A DNA stretch of 64,000 nucleotides, taken from Stella humosa. GTDB taxonomy: Bacteria > Pseudomonadota > Alphaproteobacteria > ATCC43930 > Allostellaceae. Under the pieces are notes generated by a model. The model made no database searches and was not told where the DNA came from. It saw only the letters and a program-made list of their open reading frames with translations. Location of the stretch: assembly GCF_006738645.1 (NCBI RefSeq), contig NZ_AP019700.1, positions 5,762,351 to 5,826,350 of the forward strand, written 5' to 3'. A program made the position numbers and the translations under genes. Positions 58,473 to 64,000 of the stretch are shown piece by piece (within the stretch, counting starts at the first letter, position 1; each line of letters starts with the position of its first letter).

Positions 58473-58751
58473 TCAGCGCGGGTCGTTGGCGCCGAACTTG
58501 CCGTCGTCGAGGTTGCGGCCGTACTTGCCCTCGTCGGTGTTGGCGCCCAGCTTGCCTTCGTCCTGGTTGCGGCCGAGCTTCCCCTCGTCCTGGTTCTGCC
58601 CGTACTTCCCCTCGTCGATGCTCTGGCCGTACTTGCCGTCATCAAGGTTGCGGCCGAACTTGCCCTCGTCCAGGCCGGCAGCGGCCAGCGGCGAAGCGGC
58701 CGCGGCAATGGCGATCAGGGCGGCGGCGGTCAGCGTGCGAAGGTTGGTCAT
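58473..58751 (-). CDS. Secreted protein built of seven 9-residue repeats
   Basis: A 92-residue protein; GAGGAG precedes ATG 58751. Residues 1-25 are a signal peptide (NLRTLTAAALIAIAAAASPLAAA). Residues 27-89 are seven back-to-back nonapeptides with consensus x-D-(E/D)-G-K-(Y/F/L)-G-(R/Q/A)-(N/S), such as LDEGKFGRN and IDEGKYGQN, followed by DPR. The mature protein is thus almost only repeat, with regularly spaced acidic, Lys, Gly and aromatic positions. I do not recognise the repeat. It resembles neither RTX (GGxGxDxLx) nor pentapeptide repeats. An extended solenoid or an ion-binding peptide is possible. Confidence 0.8.
   Translation of the reverse strand: MTNLRTLTAAALIAIAAAASPLAAAGLDEGKFGRNLDDGKYGQSIDEGKYGQNQDEGKLGRNQDEGKLGANTDEGKYGRNLDDGKFGANDPR
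58485..58673 (-). repeat. Seven tandem 27-bp coding repeats
   Basis: The nonapeptide repeats correspond to seven contiguous 27-bp units in the small secreted-protein gene. Units differ at several codons, especially at residues 1, 6, 8 and 9 of each nonapeptide, so the array is not a recent expansion. The units are coding and contiguous, without spacers, so this is not a CRISPR array. Confidence 0.85.
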
Positions 58752-58867
58752 GGCGGGTCTCCTCGGTCTCTGGTTCGGTGCGGCGGGCCATTGCCCGTTC
58801 GCGATAACCAGAAGGTAGACCTGGACCCCCGGCGCGATAATCCTGGCTTCTTGAGACGGATTGTTTC

Positions 58868-60091
58868 CTACCGGTTTCCAGTGGCGAAATGGTCGACGAC
58901 CCGTGCCGCCAGCCGCTCGGCCACCTCGCGCTTGGTCAGGCGCGGCCAGTCCTCGACGCCATCGGCGGAAACCAGATGGACGGTGTTGTGTTCGCCGCCG
59001 AAGGTGCCGCTGGCGGGCGAGACGTCGTTGGCCAGGATCCAGTCGCAGTTCTTCTTCTTCAGCTTGGCCTGGGCATAGGCGACGACGTCGTTGGTCTCGG
59101 CCGCGAAGCCGACGATCAAGGCCGGCCGCCCGGGCCCGCTCGACAGGGTCGCCAGGATGTCGGGGTTCTCGACCAGCAGCAGGGGCGGGGCGGGGCCGTT
59201 CTTCTTGAGCTTGGCCGGCGCGGCGTCGGCCGGCCGCCAGTCGACGACGGCCGCCGCGCAGACCACGATGTCGGCCGGCATGGCCTGCTCGCAGGCGGCC
59301 AGCATCTCGCGCGCGGTCTCGACCCGCACGATGGCGACACCCGGCGGGTCGGGCTCGCCGGTCGGGCCGGACACCAGCACCGTCTCGGCCCCCGCCCGCG
59401 CCAGTGCCGCCGCGACGGCGTGACCCTGCTTGCCGGACGAGCGGTTGGCGATGTAGCGCACCGGGTCGATGGGCTCGCGCGTCGGCCCGCTGGTGACGAT
59501 GGCGCGCCGGCCGGCCAGGGGAAGGTCGGCCAGCGGCTTGTCGGTGGTCTCGGCGAAGAACTCCTCGATCGCGGCCACGATCTGCAGCGGCTCGGCCATC
59601 CGGCCGGAGCCGACCTCGCCGCAGGCAAGGTCGCCGGACCCCGGACCCACCCGGCGCACACCGCGCGCCTGCAAGGTCGCCATGTTCGCCTGGACGGCCG
59701 GGTGCGCCCACATCATCACGTTCATGGTGGGGGCGACCAGGACCGGCTTGTCGGTTGCCAGCAGTGCCGTAGAGGCAAGGTCGTCGGCCAGGCCCGCCGC
59801 CATCTTCCCCAGCAGGTCGGCGGTGGCCGGCGCCACCACCACCAGGTCGGCCTCGCGCGACAGGCGGATATGGCCCATCTCGCTTTCGTCGGTCAGCGAG
59901 AACAGGTCCTCGTAGACCTTCTGCTCGCTGAGGGAGGCGACCGCCAGCGGCGTCACGAACTGCGCGCCCGCGCGCGTCAGCACGCAGCGCACGGACGCAC
60001 CCCGCTCGCGCAGGCGGCGGATCAGGTCGAGCGACTTGTAGGCGGCGATGCCGCCCGCGATGATCAGAAGAATGCGCCGGTCGGCGAGCAT
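58868..60091 (-). CDS. coaBC: Bifunctional phosphopantothenoylcysteine decarboxylase/phosphopantothenate-cysteine ligase
   Basis: A 407-residue CoA-biosynthesis enzyme. The N-terminal flavin decarboxylase (CoaC, residues 1-185) has GGIAAYKSLDLIRRL, the catalytic His region GHIRLSREADLVVVAPATADLLGK and APTMNVMMW, plus the substrate-clamp Cys in GSGDLACGEVGSGRM. The C-terminal ligase (CoaB) begins RAIVTSGPTREPIDPVRYIANRSSGKQG and has AAAVVDW, the KLKK stretch and AAETND. Both halves are complete, so the protein should be active. Confidence 0.97.
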   Translation of the reverse strand: MLADRRILLIIAGGIAAYKSLDLIRRLRERGASVRCVLTRAGAQFVTPLAVASLSEQKVYEDLFSLTDESEMGHIRLSREADLVVVAPATADLLGKMAAGLADDLASTALLATDKPVLVAPTMNVMMWAHPAVQANMATLQARGVRRVGPGSGDLACGEVGSGRMAEPLQIVAAIEEFFAETTDKPLADLPLAGRRAIVTSGPTREPIDPVRYIANRSSGKQGHAVAAALARAGAETVLVSGPTGEPDPPGVAIVRVETAREMLAACEQAMPADIVVCAAAVVDWRPADAAPAKLKKNGPAPPLLLVENPDILATLSSGPGRPALIVGFAAETNDVVAYAQAKLKKKNCDWILANDVSPASGTFGGEHNTVHLVSADGVEDWPRLTKREVAERLAARVVDHFATGNR

Positions 60092-60259
60092 GGGTGGGGC
60101 CTCCGCTCGTTTCGCGCCGCAGCGTAGGGGCTGGGCTCCCGCCCGGCAAGCCGGCTGCCGTGCTGGCTCGGCTGCGTCTCGCGCTTGCGAAAGCGGCGCA
60201 CGGGGATCATCCTCGGCGGCACGCCTTCCCGCCCAGCCTTTCCGGATCGAACGATTTCC

Positions 60260-61636
60260 ATGGATGCCACCGACGGGCTGCCGCCGCGCGAGCGGCGATG
60301 GGCCGTGTTCTCGCTCGCCCTTGCGATCTCGCTCGTGGTCGTGGACATGGCGCTCTCCAACGTCGCCCTGCCGACGATCGCGCGCGACCTTGGCGTCAGC
60401 CCGTCCTCGTCGATCTGGATCGTCAATGCCTACCAGGTGGCGGTCACCGTCTCGCTGCTGCCGCTGGCGGCACTGGGCGACATCATCGGCTATCGCCGGA
60501 TCTATGTCGGTGGCCTCATCCTCTTCACCGCCTGCGCCTTGATCTCGGCCACGGCCGATTCCCTGCCGGTCCTGGTGGCTTCGCGCCTGGTGCAGGGGTT
60601 CGGGGCGGCCGGCGTGATGAGCGTCAACACGGCCCTCGTCCGCTTCGTCTATCCCCGCGCCAAGCTGGGCCAGGGGGTGGGCATGAACTCGCTGGTGGTG
60701 GCGACGGCATCGGCGGCCGGCCCCACCATCGCCGCGGCCGTTCTGTCCTTCACCACCTGGCCCTGGCTCTTCGCCATCGCCATCCCCTTCGGGCTGACGG
60801 CGCTCCTATTCGCGGTCCTCTTCCTGCCGGGCGGGTCCGGCTCGGGCCATCGCTTCGACATCCTGAGTGCGGTACTGAGCGTCGCCACCCTGGGGTTGCT
60901 GCTGGCCGCCGTCGACGGGCTGGCCCATGGCGGGGGCGTGCTGGTGCTGCTGCCGCTGGGGGGCTCGGCCCTGGCCGGCTGGCTCTTCGTGCGCCGCCAG
61001 CGCGGCCTGCCGATGCCGATGCTGCCGGTGGAGCTGTTCGCACGGCCCGCCTTCTCGCTGTCGGTGGCGACCGCGATCGCCGCCTACATGGCGCAGTCGC
61101 TCGCCATCGTCTCGCTGCCCTTCTACTTCATCGCGGTCGCCGGCCGCACGCAGGTCGAAGCGGGCCTGCTGATGACCGCCTGGCCGATCGCGGTGGCGGC
61201 CGTCGCCCCCTTCTCCGGCCGCCTCGCCGACCGCTATCCGGTCGGGCTGCTGGCCGGCATCGGGCTGGCGGCGATGGCGAGCGGGCTCTTCCTGCTGGCG
61301 ATGCTGCCGCCGTCGCCCACCGCTGCCGACGTGGCGTGGCGCATGGCGATCTGTGGCCTGGGCTTCGGATTCTTCCAGGCGCCCAACAACCGCGCCATCC
61401 TGGCCAGCGTGCCGCGCGAGCGCAGCGGGGCGGCGGGCGGCGTGCTGTCGACCTCGCGCCTGCTGGGCCAGACCTCGGGTGCCGCACTGGTCGCCGTCAT
61501 CTTCGGCATCGTCGGCACGCAGCCGGGCGCCGGCCATGGCGCGGTCGTGGCGCTGGCGGTGGGCAGTTGCTGCGCCGGTCTGGCGGCGCTGGTCAGCCTC
61601 ACCCGCCTGGGCGGTTTCGCGCGGCGCGGGGAATAG
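60260..61636 (+). CDS. DHA2-family MFS multidrug/efflux transporter (EmrB/QacA-like)
   Basis: A 458-residue membrane transporter, probably 14 helices. The opening SLVVVDMALSNVALPTIARDLGVSPSSSIWIVNAYQVAVTVSLLPLAALGDIIGYRRIYVGG is the DHA2 hallmark (LVVVDMALSNVALPTI), and RLVQGFGAAGVMSVNTALV is motif C-adjacent. ATG 60260 is preferred over upstream in-frame starts that add a basic 25-residue stretch. It is divergent from coaBC. Confidence 0.92.
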   Translation: MDATDGLPPRERRWAVFSLALAISLVVVDMALSNVALPTIARDLGVSPSSSIWIVNAYQVAVTVSLLPLAALGDIIGYRRIYVGGLILFTACALISATADSLPVLVASRLVQGFGAAGVMSVNTALVRFVYPRAKLGQGVGMNSLVVATASAAGPTIAAAVLSFTTWPWLFAIAIPFGLTALLFAVLFLPGGSGSGHRFDILSAVLSVATLGLLLAAVDGLAHGGGVLVLLPLGGSALAGWLFVRRQRGLPMPMLPVELFARPAFSLSVATAIAAYMAQSLAIVSLPFYFIAVAGRTQVEAGLLMTAWPIAVAAVAPFSGRLADRYPVGLLAGIGLAAMASGLFLLAMLPPSPTAADVAWRMAICGLGFGFFQAPNNRAILASVPRERSGAAGGVLSTSRLLGQTSGAALVAVIFGIVGTQPGAGHGAVVALAVGSCCAGLAALVSLTRLGGFARRGE

Positions 61637-61696
61637 CTAGGCTGGCGCCAGGACAATTCCCTTCCGGCCCTTTTTCGGCAACGAAAGCGAGCGCCC

Positions 61697-62866
61697 ATGG
61701 ACCGCATCGAGCCCGAATCCCCCACCGGCGAGACGGCCGGCTTCTCCCGCGACCGGCTGGCGCGCATCGCCGGCGTGCTGGGTGCCGATGCCGATGCCGG
61801 CAAGATCGCCGGGGCGGTCTCCCTCGTCCTGCGCGACGGCCAGGTCGTCCATCACGCGGCGGTCGGCCGCCGCGACCCGGTCTCGGGCGCGGCGATGGAG
61901 CTGGACTCGATCTTCCGCATCTAGTCGATGACCAAGCCCGTCACCAGCCTCGCCATCCTGATGCTGGCCGAGGAAGGGCGCCTGCTGCTGTCGGACCCGC
62001 TGAGCCGCTTCATCCCCGCCTTCGCCGACCTGCGCGTTGGGGCGGACGCCGCCCCGATGCGGCGCGAGCCGACGGTGCAGGACCTGCTGCGCCACACCTC
62101 GGGCTTCGTCTACGGCCACTATGGCGAGACGCCGGTGCACCATGCCTATCGCGCGGCCGCGGTCGGCCTGCGTGGCGACGACAACGCGGCGATGATGGAG
62201 AAGCTGGCCAGCGTGCCGCTCGCCTTCCAGCCGGGCGAATCGTTCGAGTACGGCGTCTCGACCGACGTGCTGGGCCGCATCGTCGAGGTGGTGTCCGGCC
62301 AGACGCTGGACCGCTTCTTCGCCGATCGCATCTTCGGGCCGCTCGGCATGGTCGATTCCGGCTTCGACGTGCCGGCCGCCAAGCATGACCGCATCGCCCA
62401 GCCCGGCATCGACCCCGGCACCGGCGAGGTGCCGGTGCTGAACGACGTTACCCGGCCGGTCGCCTACAAGTCGGGCGGCGGCGGTGGCGTGTCGACCGCG
62501 GCCGACTATCTGCGCCTGGCCCGCCTGTTCCTGGGCGGCGGTGCGGTGGACGGGGTGCGGCTCGTCTCGCGCAAGACGTCGACCCTGATGATGGCCGACC
62601 ACATGGGCGCGATCGGCCTTGGCGCCAACTACCTGCCGGGGCCGGGCTACGGCTTCGGCCTGGGCTTTGCCGTCCGCCTCGGCCAGGGGGTGGCGCCGTT
62701 CCCGGGGTCGGCCGGGGACTGCTACTGGAGCGGCGTCGGCGGCACCTATTTCTGGATCGACCCGGCCGAGCGGCTGATCGCCATCCTGATGATGCAGGCG
62801 CCGAACCAGCGGCAATATTACCGCCAGCTCTTCCGCAACCTCGTCTATCAGGCCCTGACCGGCTGA
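61697..62866 (+). pseudogene. Class C beta-lactamase-like serine hydrolase interrupted by an in-frame TAG
   Basis: One continuous frame from ATG 61697 to 62866 encodes a 389-residue serine hydrolase, except for TAG at 61922-61924. The stop falls in IFRI-stop-SMTKP. In relatives the block reads IFRIYSMTKP, so a Tyr codon (TAC/TAT) seems mutated directly before the nucleophile of the SxxK motif (Ser 61925-61927). The downstream part is intact (LLRHTSGFVYG, YGVSTDVLG, and GVGGTYFW in place of the HxG block). Re-initiation at ATG 61928 would omit the catalytic Ser, so no active enzyme forms unless the stop is read through. Confidence 0.85.
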
Positions 62867-64000
62867 AGCGCGGCGTCCGCGGGTTCCGGCAGGGTCCGGA
62901 CCCGCGGCACCGCCGACAGCAGGATGGTCGCCGCCTGGATGACGAACCCGGCCGCGGCCAGGACGACGCAGGCCCCAGGCCCCCAGGCGACTCCCGCCAG
63001 CCCGCCGATCGCCGCCCCCAGCGGCCGGGCACCGAAGGTGGCCATCGTCATCAACGCCGACACCCGGCCCAGCAGGGCGGGCGGGGTGGCCGCCTGCCGC
63101 AGCGTCACCTGGCCGATCGTCCACAGGATCGGCCCCGCCCCGAAGAGGAACATCGAGGCGCCGGCCAGCACCGGCTGCGGCCAGCGCAGCGAAGCCAGCA
63201 TGCAGGCGGCGGCCGCCACCGACACCAGCGGGCCGACCGCGATCATCCGCCCGATCGGCAGGCGGCCGGCGATCATCGGCGCCAGCACGGCACCCGCGAC
63301 CATGCCGATGCCATAGGCGGCCAGCGTCATGCCGATGCCGGCCGCCGTCAGCCCCAGCAGGTCGACGGCATAGGGAACGTAGGCCGCCTGCAGCACGAAC
63401 CACGCGATGTTCCAGCCGATGGCGGTCGCCACGATCGGCCGCAGCCAGGGGTGCCGCCAGACGAAGGCCGCGCCCTCGGCGATCTCGGCCAGCGGCCGGC
63501 GGGCGCCCGGTGCCGCGCGGGCGGGCTCCGGGATGCCGGTCAGCAGCAGGGCGGCCCAGGCGGACAGCACGGCCGCCACGGCGAAGGCGACGGGCGCGCC
63601 GGCCCAGGCGACCAGGGCGCCGGCAAGCGCCGGGCCACCGGCATAGGCCAGGCTGCGGGCCAGTTCCAGCCGGCCGTTGGCGGCCGCCAGCAGCGGACGG
63701 TCGACCAGTGCCGGCACCAGCGCCGGCGCCGTCACCGTGAAGGCCAGCGTGCCAATGGCCGCGATGCAGCCCAGGAGCGCCAGCAGTGGCACCGACAGCC
63801 AGCCGAACCAGGCGGCCACGGGGATCGCCAGCAATGCCGCCGCCCGCACCCATTCGGCCGATGCCATCAGCCGCCGGCGGTCGACGCGGTCGGCCAGCAG
63901 GCCCATCGGCAGGGCCAGCAGCAGGAAGGGCAGGGTCTGGACGAAGGCCAGCGCGCCGGTGGTGCCGGTGCCGCCCCCCAGTGCCAGGACGGCGGTCAGC
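62848..64000 (-). CDS. MFS transporter (MdfA/enterobactin-exporter-like), N-terminus outside the window
   Basis: At least 384 residues of a 12-helix transporter, open to the window end. The frame beyond 63906 reads LAFVQTLPFLLLALPMGLLADRVDRRRLM, that is, helix 2 and the MFS loop 2-3 signature GLLADRVDRRRL. The later WNIAWFVLQAAYVPYAV and GAGPILWTIGQVTLRQAATP fit the MFS_3 (EntS-like) group that exports siderophores or drugs. It overlaps the 3' end of the serine hydrolase by 19 bp, tail to tail. Confidence 0.9.
   Translation of the reverse strand, partial: LTAVLALGGGTGTTGALAFVQTLPFLLLALPMGLLADRVDRRRLMASAEWVRAAALLAIPVAAWFGWLSVPLLALLGCIAAIGTLAFTVTAPALVPALVDRPLLAAANGRLELARSLAYAGGPALAGALVAWAGAPVAFAVAAVLSAWAALLLTGIPEPARAAPGARRPLAEIAEGAAFVWRHPWLRPIVATAIGWNIAWFVLQAAYVPYAVDLLGLTAAGIGMTLAAYGIGMVAGAVLAPMIAGRLPIGRMIAVGPLVSVAAAACMLASLRWPQPVLAGASMFLFGAGPILWTIGQVTLRQAATPPALLGRVSALMTMATFGARPLGAAIGGLAGVAWGPGACVVLAAAGFVIQAATILLSAVPRVRTLPEPADAALQPVRA

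Noticed and set aside
58485-58673. 27-bp repeats as a possible CRISPR array
   Set aside because: There are no spacers between units, and the units encode a regular nonapeptide behind a signal peptide and ribosome-binding site.

Overview
The window looks like chromosomal DNA from a very GC-rich alphaproteobacterium. I infer a Rhodospirillales-type soil or water heterotroph from base composition, the gene families present and the density of small-molecule catabolism and uptake genes. No rRNA or taxonomic marker is present to prove this. Genes are packed tightly, often with 1-4 bp start/stop overlaps, and there is one tRNA (Thr, anticodon CGU). I see no insertion sequence, phage genes, CRISPR array or replication origin.

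Layout. 1-4300: a TetR regulator (cut by the window edge) leads an acyl-CoA operon made of a phenylacetate-CoA-ligase-like enzyme, a trans-2-enoyl-CoA-reductase-like SDR and a CaiB-type CoA-transferase. 4300-7740: an MFS transporter, an EpmC-like HExxH protein and an M81 (MlrC-type) peptidase. 7840-10400: a two-gene island of visibly lower GC, encoding a PD-(D/E)xK-nuclease-like membrane protein and a second membrane protein. It is the best candidate for an undescribed, possibly defensive, system. 10559-13830: a polar amino-acid ABC importer without its ATPase, plus an aspartoacylase-family deacylase. 13830-20140: a trypsin-like protease, a DUF350 protein, a lone RTX protein, a HAD phosphatase preceded by a nested hairpin, and a peptide-type binding protein divergent from an amidohydrolase. 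20150-23860: a compact ACP-based module (alpha/beta-hydrolase, acyl carrier protein, TauD-type dioxygenase, divergent AMP-ligase) that may make or tailor a small metabolite. 23880-32630: assorted enzymes and transporters, including a protein with a 260-residue Arg/Pro-rich tail. 32720-38240: tRNA-Thr, then an ECF sigma/FecR/TonB receptor/PepSY iron-uptake cluster. 38250-44210: an AtzG-like/amidase pair, an FMN/FeS/FAD ene-reductase, a frameshifted moeB and a MATE pump.

44360-47960 holds a TPP enzyme and a hydroxyacyl-CoA dehydrogenase with an XRE/MmyB-type regulator. The same spaced palindrome (ATTAC-N7-GTAAT) precedes both the enzymes and the regulator. 47960-55230 is a catabolic locus: a TRAP importer divergent from puuE-like deacetylase, GntR regulator, CitE-like lyase, isochorismatase-fold hydrolase and TIM-barrel amidohydrolase. 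A TTGT(CT/AG)ACAA palindrome sits at two promoters, probably the GntR operator. 55240-64000: a SulP transporter with its small XRE regulator, RidA, ppa (apparently leaderless), a secreted protein made of seven 9-residue repeats, coaBC, two MFS pumps and a serine hydrolase broken by an in-frame amber codon next to its catalytic serine.

Two genes (moeB and the serine hydrolase) are interrupted by very small lesions that could be real decay or sequencing errors. All functions are read from motifs and remembered family features; no database search was run.
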